This document shows positions 24,560 to 30,575 of a DNA stretch of 30,654 nucleotides, one piece after another; positions within the stretch are counted from its first letter, which is position 1, and every line of letters starts with the position of its first letter. The stretch lies in IMG/VR virus record IMGVR_UViG_3300037285_000011, positions 1 to 30,654 of that record; one strand, 5' to 3'. Origin of the DNA: a virus. Below the pieces are notes generated by a model that saw only the letters and a program-made list of their open reading frames with translations, was not told the origin of the DNA and did not search any database. Made by a program: the position numbers and the translations under genes.

Positions 24560-26050
24560 TTAAGAATTTTCAGTATTAGAGGTAGACTTATCATCACCCC
24601 CCACTGTATTGCTTGTACCTTCACCAGCAGTTTTTAAGCCGTCACCAGACCTTGAAGTGGCCTCAGGAAATAGCTTCTCAAACTCTGAGTCTGACATACT
24701 TAGAAATCTCTCAGGGTTGTCAAAGCCAGCTCTCTTAGCTACCTCTGTTACGGTCTGCTTATCTCTAGGTAAGTAACCAATAGAACCAATACGCTGAACC
24801 ATCTTAGAGAATACATCTAAATCTTCCTCATCTAAGTCTTCGTATACTATTGAAGCTCTCTCTGTGTCTTCCCAACCATTTAAAGCGTAAGTTTGCTTTA
24901 TGAGGTCTTGATTGAGTACACTTGCTATCTCTTTAAGCCTAGACTCTATATTCACTGCAACTATATTAGTCTTAGCGCCAGCTAGCGAGAAACTTCCATG
25001 AGAGTCTTGACCTAGTTTAAGGATGTCTGCAAACAAGGCTGTCAGTATCTTATCGTCATATCTTTTTATGATCTTATCTGTGTCTTGAGACTGACCACCT
25101 TTAGAAGACATTAACTCAAACTCTACAATCTTCTTACCTGAGTCATTATACATGAGGGGATAGATTATTGTACCTTGCTCGTTATTCTGAATGTTTCTCA
25201 TGATGTTTTTATAGTAGTCGTATACAGCTGCATCTTCTGGAGTAGCATCAGGAGACATATACTTGGGGTGAAGTCCTAATACGGGCATTCCTTCGAGGTT
25301 TCTCTGTACCCCTATAGCTTCCCTTTCCTCTATGACAGTTCGTATCTTGTAGGGTACGTAACACGCGTTTAAAGGGCTATTACCTATAGGGTTATCTCTC
25401 TTAGCGTTATATCTAAAGAGTAAGAACTTGTTACGTGGTATCTTTAAACCCTCAGGGTCTTTATCTGGAGAGTCAAAGTAAAAGTTAAACCTATCAGGGT
25501 TGCTACTGTTTACTCTATTTAAATCTTGGTATACGTGAGTTAGCCTACGACCATCTTTAGACCACTTCCATTGAGCCAGAGTATCTTGAGATCTAATACT
25601 TAGCTTTTTCCAACCTACTAAGTTATCTGAGTACTTAGAACCAGACTTGATAGTCCTTCTCTTAAAAACTTTCTCATGAACACTAAACCCGTAAGTTAAG
25701 TACGAAAGGATCTCTTTTATAAACTCTTCCCAACTATGATCCATGTCATTCATACATTGACGAATAAACTCTGCCTTATCTTTTTGCTGTTGAGTAGCAT
25801 TAAGGGGATCTTTTACTCTCCAATTGACTTTAGCTATCATCATCTCTATAAGAGAAACTCCAGCGTATATCATTGGGTCATTCATCATGGTTTTATATGT
25901 TTTAGCGACCTGAGGCCATTGTAAGTCTTTTTTAACTTGCTCTCTTACAGATTTATCTATGGTAGCAAGACCTGTTGTTCCAATCTCTCCCATACGTACT
26001 GAAGGTAGATCACCAGAGCCAGATTTTATATTTAATTCTTTTTCAGCCAA
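24560..26050 (-). CDS. Portal protein (DUF935 / Mu gp29-like), TTG start
   Basis: A 496-residue protein that forms the DNA-entry dodecamer. DPMIYAGVSLIEMMIAKVNWRV, WEEFIKEILSYLTYGFSVHEKVFKRR, then GWKKLSIRSQDTLAQWKW and IPRNKFLLFRYNAKRDNPIGNSPLNACY are standard portal segments, nearest in look to the Mu gp29/DUF935 group. The start is TTG at 26050, backed by AAGGAG seven bases upstream, and no ATG fits between the terminase stop and the conserved start. The C-terminus (GDGLKTAGEGTSNT) is low-complexity. It begins 10 bp after the terminase stop. Confidence 0.9.
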   Translation of the reverse strand: MAEKELNIKSGSGDLPSVRMGEIGTTGLATIDKSVREQVKKDLQWPQVAKTYKTMMNDPMIYAGVSLIEMMIAKVNWRVKDPLNATQQQKDKAEFIRQCMNDMDHSWEEFIKEILSYLTYGFSVHEKVFKRRTIKSGSKYSDNLVGWKKLSIRSQDTLAQWKWSKDGRRLTHVYQDLNRVNSSNPDRFNFYFDSPDKDPEGLKIPRNKFLLFRYNAKRDNPIGNSPLNACYVPYKIRTVIEEREAIGVQRNLEGMPVLGLHPKYMSPDATPEDAAVYDYYKNIMRNIQNNEQGTIIYPLMYNDSGKKIVEFELMSSKGGQSQDTDKIIKRYDDKILTALFADILKLGQDSHGSFSLAGAKTNIVAVNIESRLKEIASVLNQDLIKQTYALNGWEDTERASIVYEDLDEEDLDVFSKMVQRIGSIGYLPRDKQTVTEVAKRAGFDNPERFLSMSDSEFEKLFPEATSRSGDGLKTAGEGTSNTVGGDDKSTSNTENS

Positions 26051-26060
26051 GATTTTCTCC

Positions 26061-27563
26061 TTAGACTATAAATGGGTTTTCTCTCTTGAAATTAGGTAAT
26101 ACAAATGTAGGGATATTTTCTTCTTTAGCTAAGTAGTTAAAAGCTGTAGCTAAGGTATCAGGCCAATCATCTTTTCTTTGTCTAGTAGACCTTTCCTCTG
26201 AGAATGCTTCGTTCTCTTTGTAAAACATCTCTAAGGTTTGCCTATCTGGAAAGGAACTTTCTACTATATTAATTAAGCCTGCTCCACATGCAGAACTAAA
26301 AGGAGAGTACTTAATAACCTTAGACTTGTTAGTTGGCATAGGGTCTGCTTTTACAATAAACCCTTCTACTATTAACTGTCTTGCAGAAGACTGATACTCT
26401 GTATTTCCAGCTGCCCCCACATCTACAGGGAGGATAACTTTACAGTCTTTACCATCCCAAGCACATTGGTCTAGAATGATTGCATCTCTTTGAGCAGGTT
26501 TCTTTCTAAACCTTCCCTTGTACAAACCTCCTTTCTCCTCGTTGCTTGGACAGAAATCCCCTACAATAGTGAAAGTTCCGTTCTGCATCTTAATCATCTT
26601 AATGCTAGCAGTAAAGTCTGGAAACATTTCTTTTTCCGAAGGCTCAGAGGAAGCTTTATCCCAAGCTCTCACTGTTATACCCTCTGGGACTTTATCTAGC
26701 TTATTTAAATCGTTTCTGTCAAAGTATCCGCTACCTTCTGCTCTTGCAAACCAGTTGCCATGTAGCAGTCTTGCCCTTTCTACCTCTGGAAGAGACTGTA
26801 ACTCAGCTAAGTAGTTAGGGTTTTGGTCTATCAAGATCTGATTATCGAATATAGTGCTACCTAAGAATGTAAAACTTTTAGGAGGTACGTACACTCTCTC
26901 TTTAGTGTTTCTATTATAGACGTAGACTAGATGAGGAAACTTTTCGTTTAACTCTTCTCTAGTTTCTGCAAAAACAGGCTGTCCTTCTAGAGTTACAAAG
27001 TATAAGAGCTTTCCTGCCATTTCCTCATTAAAATAACCTTCTTCATCTAAGAAAGGCATTACCCATTTAAGAACCCATGAGTCAGCTTGAGGATTCATGG
27101 AAGCCATTACGAAAGAGCTTTCTTTAGACTTAGACCTTAATCTTGATAATAAGTAAGAAAACTGAGTCTCTGTAAAATGAGTAAGCTCATCAAACAAGAT
27201 TGCAGAATAAGCCAACCCTTGATGCTCTTGTTTAGTTTTCTCGTACTCTAAGTGATGAAATTTAGCTTTAGCCCCTGAGGGAAACTTAGCCTCTAACTTA
27301 GAATCTACACACTTAGCTCCAAAGTTCATGTATAAGTCTTTAGCGTTCTCCCAAAGACCCCCTTGACCTTTTATCTGAGTAGTGTTTCTTCTAAAGTATA
27401 TCGCATCAAAGTAAGGATCATCCATATACCTTAACATTCTCATGAGTAAGGTAAAAGACTTAGCGGAACCTGCTGATCCTCCACAGAATATAACATCCGC
27501 ATTAATATTTAAGGCAAGCTCTTGTTTTCCCTTTTGAGGGGCTACTACTACTGATTTATCCAT
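26061..27563 (-). CDS. Large terminase subunit
   Basis: This 500-residue DNA-packaging motor has an N-terminal ATPase and a C-terminal nuclease. The Walker A-like loop is GGSAGSAKS (residues 28-36), with Ala where Gly is common. Walker B is ILFDE (D125, E126), and the coupling motif is SMNP (155-158). The RNase-H-like nuclease has D302 in VRAWDKAS, V-D381-VG in the middle and D466/D469 in DDWPDTLATAFNYL. It cuts concatemers and feeds DNA through the portal encoded next. GAGGGG stands before the ATG. Confidence 0.95.
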   Translation of the reverse strand: MDKSVVVAPQKGKQELALNINADVIFCGGSAGSAKSFTLLMRMLRYMDDPYFDAIYFRRNTTQIKGQGGLWENAKDLYMNFGAKCVDSKLEAKFPSGAKAKFHHLEYEKTKQEHQGLAYSAILFDELTHFTETQFSYLLSRLRSKSKESSFVMASMNPQADSWVLKWVMPFLDEEGYFNEEMAGKLLYFVTLEGQPVFAETREELNEKFPHLVYVYNRNTKERVYVPPKSFTFLGSTIFDNQILIDQNPNYLAELQSLPEVERARLLHGNWFARAEGSGYFDRNDLNKLDKVPEGITVRAWDKASSEPSEKEMFPDFTASIKMIKMQNGTFTIVGDFCPSNEEKGGLYKGRFRKKPAQRDAIILDQCAWDGKDCKVILPVDVGAAGNTEYQSSARQLIVEGFIVKADPMPTNKSKVIKYSPFSSACGAGLINIVESSFPDRQTLEMFYKENEAFSEERSTRQRKDDWPDTLATAFNYLAKEENIPTFVLPNFKRENPFIV

Positions 27564-27602
27564 ATCCCCTCTTTATTGGTTGCTTGTATCTACCCTCTAA
27601 AA

Positions 27603-28007
27603 TTAAGAAACATCTTTCCACTTCTCAGAGAATGTACTTAGCAACTTAGCGAAGCTCTTTCTCTTGTCAAAGAAGGACTCTTCAATACCTTCAAAAGAGC
27701 TAGCGTACTTAATAAGACTTATCTTAGCTTCTGTCTCTGACTTAGATGTTGTTAGAAAACCCTTAGCCAAAATAAAGTCTGGAGAAGAAGTTTGAGTAAC
27801 CTCTGCTTTATCTAAAGGACTCGCTTTTTGTAAGCTCTCTTTTTGGACAGTAGGTTCTTTATAAGCCACCATGTAAGTGCCTAAACCCATTGAGTGAGTT
27901 GCTTCATGGCATACTTCGTAACCTTCGCGAGTGAGGCTGATCACTTTAGCCACTAAACCATCTTGACCTGTGAAACCATAAACAGTTTCATTTGTTAAAT
28001 CTTTCAT
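27603..28007 (-). CDS. Unrecognised 134-residue protein between terminase subunits
   Basis: I do not recognise this protein. It has an AGGAG site seven bases before the ATG and lies in the packaging operon, 28 bp after the DUF5681 gene and 39 bp before the large terminase. The N-terminal half (residues 1-52) looks beta-rich with a GFTGQDGLVAKVISLTREGYEV pattern. The middle is Ser/Thr/Lys-rich and probably loose. The last 35 residues, with FEGIEESFFDKRKSFAKLLSTFSEKWKD, look helical. It could be a second small-terminase domain or a packaging accessory factor; neither is shown. Confidence 0.75.
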   Translation of the reverse strand: MKDLTNETVYGFTGQDGLVAKVISLTREGYEVCHEATHSMGLGTYMVAYKEPTVQKESLQKASPLDKAEVTQTSSPDFILAKGFLTTSKSETEAKISLIKYASSFEGIEESFFDKRKSFAKLLSTFSEKWKDVS

Positions 28008-28035
28008 AAGGATGCTCCTAAATTCTTTTTAAATT

Positions 28036-28386
28036 TTACTGAGTGTTTGATGACTTAAATATAGCCTTAGGGAATTGTTTGACTTCTCCTTTGACCTTAC
28101 TAGAAGTGTTTGGAAGAGTCTTACCTTCTCTAACTAAGTCTTCTTTTGCTAAGAACTTTTTTAAGTCTATTAACATTGTTAAGTATTTAGTTTTCTGAGA
28201 GTCTGATAAAGGCTCTTGCTTACCTTCTGGCTCTAAAGTTATCTTCTCAGATAGCCATACAACCATATCTTGAAGGGACATTCCAGATGCCATAGCTTTT
28301 GATATTTCGTCTTGGGGATTTACTTTATTTTTTGAATTTCTTGGTCTACCATTTATATTTCCTGACTGACCTTTTTCAAATGGCAT
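28036..28386 (-). CDS. DUF5681-type protein, putative small terminase
   Basis: The first 22 residues, FEKGQSGNINGRPRNSKNK, match the DUF5681 motif (KGQSGNPxGRPKGSKNK) found in many phage proteins next to large terminases. The GRP core resembles an AT-hook that could grip AT-rich DNA. The rest (116 residues in all) is helical by eye and charged, with MSLQDMVVWLSEKI and KTKYLTMLIDLKKFLAKEDL. AGGAG is seven bases before the ATG. Being first in the packaging operon supports the small-terminase role, which brings the genome to the motor. Confidence 0.65.
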   Translation of the reverse strand: MPFEKGQSGNINGRPRNSKNKVNPQDEISKAMASGMSLQDMVVWLSEKITLEPEGKQEPLSDSQKTKYLTMLIDLKKFLAKEDLVREGKTLPNTSSKVKGEVKQFPKAIFKSSNTQ

Positions 28387-28666
28387 TTATCCACTCCTAA
28401 TAGGTAATACTAATATATATATAAAAAATAACAGACCAGACCAACTAGGAGGAGAGTTGCTGTTAAGAACTAAGTTCAATCTGTTTCAAGAGTAAGGACT
28501 TGGGGAGTCCTATAAAGAATATCACTTTTATAGCTATAGCTCTGTAGTGATAGCTACACATGAGAGTGCAGACTTGGAGAGTGGTTAATTACTTATTCGA
28601 TTTGAGCTTAACATTATTGTTTATAATAAGAGAATGTAGAAGCTTGATAAGCGTATTTATATGAAG

Positions 28667-28682
28667 TCTTATTAGAATAAGA
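28667..28682. promoter_or_regulatory. Palindrome TCTTATTAGAATAAGA
   Basis: Seven-base arms TCTTATT and AATAAGA surround a two-base centre. It lies about 27 bp downstream of the predicted start of the leftward promoter at 28716-28744, an operator-like position. A chance origin in AT-rich DNA is possible. Confidence 0.4.
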
Positions 28683-28715
28683 TTCTAAATAGATATTATT
28701 TTAGCTAACTCTATA

Positions 28716-28744
28716 ATTATAACATAATATAGCATATATTGCAA
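28716..28744 (-). promoter_or_regulatory. Leftward promoter for structural operon (extended -10)
   Basis: On the minus strand TTGCAA (4/6 match) is followed by 17 bp and a perfect TATAAT, with TGT directly before the -10 to make an extended element. It points at the packaging genes and lies just beyond the stop of the leftward zinc-ribbon gene. A second, longer transcript from 29.0-29.3 kb may read through. Confidence 0.5.
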
Positions 28745-28752
28745 AGGGTATT

Positions 28753-28950
28753 TTAATATTCACTGCTTTTTGAGTGTGTTAAGCCTCCTTCTAAACTACC
28801 ACACACAAAGTCATGGTCTTCAGCATAAGATCCGACTTCAAAAGCTGCGGTCTTACATATGTTACAAGTATCCTCGAAACTACCATCAGATTTCTTCTGA
28901 AGCATTTCTGTTTGAAACAACTTACGATTGCAAGCTATACATTTTGACAT
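28753..28950 (-). CDS. Small zinc-ribbon protein
   Basis: A 65-residue protein with two CxxC pairs (C4/C7 and C29/C32) spaced as in a zinc ribbon. AAGGAG lies eight bases before the ATG, and two leftward promoters stand upstream. An overlapping rightward frame (28770-28955) is its shadow. The C-terminal 20 residues contain CGSLEGGLTHSK and no further pair. It could be a small transcription or nuclease accessory factor, but function cannot be told from sequence. It is transcribed towards the structural operon and may be an early regulator. Confidence 0.7.
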   Translation of the reverse strand: MSKCIACNRKLFQTEMLQKKSDGSFEDTCNICKTAAFEVGSYAEDHDFVCGSLEGGLTHSKSSEY

Positions 28951-28975
28951 TTTAATACTCCTTAAGATATACTCT

Positions 28976-28993
28976 TTAAGAGGATCTTCTTAA
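28976..28993. promoter_or_regulatory. TTAAGA-N6-TCTTAA dyad
   Basis: Perfect six-base half-sites flank GGATCT. The element lies 11-28 bp downstream of the predicted start of the second leftward promoter, in its untranslated leader. It is a candidate operator made of the hexamer that recurs across the region. Confidence 0.45.
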
Positions 28994-29010
28994 GGAGCTA
29001 CTAAGATAAT

Positions 29011-29037
29011 AGTATATTATATATTTAACACTGTCAA
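29011..29037 (-). promoter_or_regulatory. Second leftward promoter (15-bp spacer)
   Basis: On the minus strand a perfect TTGACA (29037-29032) is followed by 15 bp and TATACT (5/6). The spacer is two bases short of ideal, so it may need an activator or be weak. It would start about 50 bp before the zinc-ribbon gene. Confidence 0.5.
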
Positions 29038-29169
29038 GCAGTATTTTAATACTATTTAGTTATTAACTATAAGAGTACTCTCAAATAGTATATCTTAAGG
29101 AGATAGAAATAATCTGTAAACAAAGAACTATATATGTATAGTAGGATCTCTTAATAGTATTCTTAAGAG

Positions 29170-29241
29170 GATCTTACTTATGATCTTCTTTATGATCTTC
29201 TTTATGATCTTCTTTATGATCTTCTTTATTATCTTCTTAAG
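29170..29241. repeat. 12-bp tandem repeat, six copies
   Basis: Units of GATCTTCTTTAT run in tandem. Four are identical (29182-29229). The first has one change (GATCTTACTTAT) and the last has decayed (TATCTTCTTAAG). The array lies just downstream of the consensus leftward promoter. On the plus strand it reads as repeated MIFF codons after a possible ribosome site. It could be a slippage product, a protein-binding array or part of a small gene. Confidence 0.9.
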
Positions 29242-29257
29242 GGTTTTCCTAAGATAA
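29180..29257 (+). CDS. Possible 25-residue hydrophobic peptide
   Basis: ATG at 29180 follows AAGAGGA by eight bases. The frame reads MIFF four times, then IIFLRVFLR and TAA. It is almost wholly Ile, Phe, Met and Leu, with two Arg at the C-end, like a single membrane-spanning peptide of the toxin or small-regulator kind. No promoter specific to it was found on the plus strand, and it arises from the 12-bp array, so it may be chance. Confidence 0.3.
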   Translation: MIFFMIFFMIFFMIFFIIFLRVFLR

Positions 29258-29285
29258 TTATAACGTTGATCTTAAAACCTGTCAA
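29257..29285 (-). promoter_or_regulatory. Consensus leftward sigma70 promoter
   Basis: On the minus strand TTGACA (29285-29280), a 17-bp spacer and TATAAT (29262-29257) match consensus at all twelve bases. Transcription would start near 29250 and pass through the 12-bp array towards the zinc-ribbon gene. A TCTTAA hexamer lies in the spacer (29270-29275), where a bound protein would block polymerase. It is the strongest promoter in the window. Confidence 0.8.
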
Positions 29286-29341
29286 GAACTATTTTTAACA
29301 TTTATGTATTTAATTTTATTTTTATGTTATTAAGAGTATTA

Positions 29342-29357
29342 TTAAGATAGTTCTTAA
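29342..29357. promoter_or_regulatory. TTAAGA-N4-TCTTAA dyad upstream of rightward promoter
   Basis: Two perfect six-base half-sites around TAGT end seven bases before the -35 of the rightward promoter. The place fits an activator or a repressor site. It uses the same hexamer as the rest of the region. Confidence 0.5.
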
Positions 29358-29364
29358 ATAAGGT

Positions 29365-29393
29365 TTGACTTAGCTATTATTAAATGTAAGAAT
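29365..29393 (+). promoter_or_regulatory. Rightward promoter for small-gene cluster
   Basis: TTGACT (5/6) is followed by 17 bp and AAGAAT (4/6). Transcription would start near 29400, about 22 bp before the ATG at 29423. The -10 is poor, so activation by a factor at the adjacent dyad is plausible. Confidence 0.45.
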
Positions 29394-29422
29394 GTTTGGA
29401 CTTTAGAAGAACAGAGAAATTT

Positions 29423-29782
29423 ATGAATAAACATGTAGCAGATTTATGGATAGAGGAGTTAAAGTCAGGAGAGAATAAACAAGGTAAAGGATGCTTAGAG
29501 AGTAAAGATGGGATGTGTTGTCTAGGAGTGTTATGTCTTGTAGCAGATAGAAACAATGTAGATGTAGAAATGCAAGCAGGTACAGGATTTATAGTAGGAA
29601 CTACCCTAGAACTTCAACCTCAAGTGAAGAAATGGGCTGGCATATCTCATGGCTTAGGACACTTAAGTAATATGCACTGTGTAGGAGGAGCTACAAAGAC
29701 TCTCTTATCAGATTTAAATGACAAAGGGAAAACCTTCCCTGAGATAGCCGATATAATTGAACAACATTGGGAATCACTATGA
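29423..29782 (+). CDS. Conserved phage protein of unknown function (CCLGVLC family)
   Basis: With ATG 29423 the product has 119 residues. A TTG at 29396 would add nine residues, but the ATG gives the usual MNKxVAxLWxxxLRSGExKQGKGxL opening. The core GMCCLGVLCLVA and the C-terminal LSDLNDKGKTFPEIADIIEQHW are characteristic of a family of small phage proteins with no assigned role, known to me from many caudoviruses. No catalytic motif is evident. It is the first gene of the rightward cluster. Confidence 0.8.
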   Translation: MNKHVADLWIEELKSGENKQGKGCLESKDGMCCLGVLCLVADRNNVDVEMQAGTGFIVGTTLELQPQVKKWAGISHGLGHLSNMHCVGGATKTLLSDLNDKGKTFPEIADIIEQHWESL

Positions 29783-30030
29783 AAAAGCCTAGTTTAAAAA
29801 TAGCTATAGAGAATAACTGTAAAGAATGTATCTATGATGGTGCTAGTGGGTCAGGAACTTGGAGAGAGCAAGTTTCTATGTGTACCTCTAAGGAATGTAG
29901 TTTTTACGACTTAAGACCCCTTAGAGAAGGTTTAAAACATGAGTGGCAAGAGGAGGGTGCTAGAAAGTACGCTGAAGGTGTCCTTAGTGGTAAGATAACC
30001 CCGTTAAAAGGAGGGAATCACAGACTATAA
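29779..30030 (+). CDS. Small Cys-rich conserved protein (GTWREQV type)
   Basis: An 83-residue protein whose ATG overlaps the preceding stop as ATGA. C14, C17, C35 and C40, with CKECIYD...GTWREQV...CTSKECSFYDLRP, match a conserved small protein seen in phages and prophages of Gammaproteobacteria. The four cysteines suggest a zinc site. The C-terminal 35 residues are charged. Function unknown. The open frame could start at 29767, but the coupled ATG and the family start agree with 29779. Confidence 0.75.
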   Translation: MKKPSLKIAIENNCKECIYDGASGSGTWREQVSMCTSKECSFYDLRPLREGLKHEWQEEGARKYAEGVLSGKITPLKGGNHRL

Positions 30031-30115
30031 TTAGAAAGTAATGCTATGGCTAGGGTTTCTACTTAGAAGCTCTAGATAAGCCTTTAAACAAGCTAAAATA
30101 TTATCTAAATAAAAC

Positions 30116-30144
30116 TTGATATCTTATACAAATGGATTTATCAT
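30116..30144 (+). promoter_or_regulatory. Rightward promoter before the 30176 gene
   Basis: TTGATA (5/6), a 17-bp spacer and TATCAT (5/6). Transcription would start near 30151, 25 bp before the ATG at 30176. A 7-bp inverted repeat overlaps its -10. Confidence 0.55.
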
Positions 30145-30148
30145 TTGT
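30128..30148. promoter_or_regulatory. Dyad over the -10 element
   Basis: ACAAATG (30128-30134) and CATTTGT (30142-30148) are perfect inverted arms around GATTTAT. The right arm overlaps the -10 TATCAT, which would let a bound repressor block transcription. Not the TTAAGA type, so a different regulator is implied if the site is real. Confidence 0.45.
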
Positions 30149-30175
30149 TTTTAACAACTAAAAGAGAAATGCCTT

Positions 30176-30385
30176 ATGAGTAAATATGAGCCGTTAGCTT
30201 TATACCAAGTCTTTACTATCGCAGTTTATGAAGACAAACCTTGTTACATATTAACTACAGACACTTACTGCAAGTGTTGTGATAGATTTAGAGAAGAAAC
30301 TCTTTATAGCCTAAAACAGGATGGAATTATTCATCATAGAGTTTCTGAGAGTGAGTTGAGCTTCCTAGGAGAGATTAATGAGTAG
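30176..30385 (+). CDS. Unknown small Cys-containing protein
   Basis: I do not recognise this 69-residue protein. It has C23 and a tight C32/C34/C35 cluster (TYCKCCDRFREE) that might bind metal. Its N-terminal half looks beta-rich (LYQVFTIAVYED, CYILTTDTYC). Its ribosome site is weak, but a good promoter lies 30-60 bp upstream. Its last codons overlap the next gene start, so the two are probably co-translated. Confidence 0.65.
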   Translation: MSKYEPLALYQVFTIAVYEDKPCYILTTDTYCKCCDRFREETLYSLKQDGIIHHRVSESELSFLGEINE

Positions 30386-30575
30386 TTATCCAAATATCAG
30401 AATGTATGACAATGACCCTAGAAGCCCTTTCTATGCAGAACCTCCTACGTGCGAAGAATGCGAAGAAGAGTTAGAGCAAGATATTGATTGTGATGACTAT
30501 GGATATTATGTGTCATCTAGCATATGTACTAATATGGATTGTGTTTTAAATAATGAGGAAGATAAAGATGAATAG
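30378..30575 (+). CDS. Small acidic Cys-rich protein
   Basis: A 65-residue protein overlapping the previous gene by eight bases, with AGGAGA before the ATG. CEECEEEL (C25/C28) and, after a spacer, CTNMDC (C50/C55) suggest a zinc site. It is strongly acidic. I know no specific function. The next frame begins inside its last codons (ATG 30568). Confidence 0.65.
   Translation: MSSYPNIRMYDNDPRSPFYAEPPTCEECEEELEQDIDCDDYGYYVSSSICTNMDCVLNNEEDKDE

Larger units (their letters stand above)
28387..28752. other. Non-coding leader upstream of the structural operon
   Basis: This AT-rich stretch holds no convincing gene on either strand. It contains one leftward promoter candidate (28716-28744), a 16-bp palindrome-like element (28667-28682), a small hairpin of AGGACT/AGTCCT arms (28495-28511) and a TA-rich run just before the first structural gene. 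A transcript from the promoter would carry a leader of about 320 nt, long enough for RNA-level control. Confidence 0.6.
28958..29102. repeat. 16-bp inverted repeat, arms 28958-28973 and 29087-29102
   Basis: The left arm CTCCTTAAGATATACT is the perfect reverse complement of AGTATATCTTAAGGAG on the right, with 113 bp between them. The left arm contains the ribosome site of the leftward zinc-ribbon gene. The right arm has the same site facing right, but no start codon follows it at a usable distance. Confidence 0.8.
28951..29422. other. Divergent control region, about 470 bp, very AT-rich
   Basis: No established gene is present. The region holds two leftward promoters, one rightward promoter, a 16-bp inverted repeat, six 12-bp tandem repeats and twelve TTAAGA/TCTTAA hexamers between 28962 and 29357. 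The genes on either side diverge from it. It fits a transcription switch or an origin-like locus, and only experiments could separate these. Confidence 0.6.

Noticed and set aside
28495-28511. Rho-independent terminator
   Set aside because: The six-pair stem AGGACT/AGTCCT has no U-tract on either strand.
28571-28612. tRNA-like T-loop and D-arm resemblance (GGAGAGTGG ... ATTCGATT)
   Set aside because: No acceptor stem, anticodon stem or correct length could be formed.
28602-28627. Rightward promoter TTGAGC ... TATAAT
   Set aside because: The spacer is only 14 bp and no gene follows for over 700 bp on that strand.
28770-28955. Rightward 61-residue frame over the zinc-ribbon gene
   Set aside because: The leftward frame has a strong ribosome site, paired CxxC motifs and promoters. 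The rightward one has none of these.
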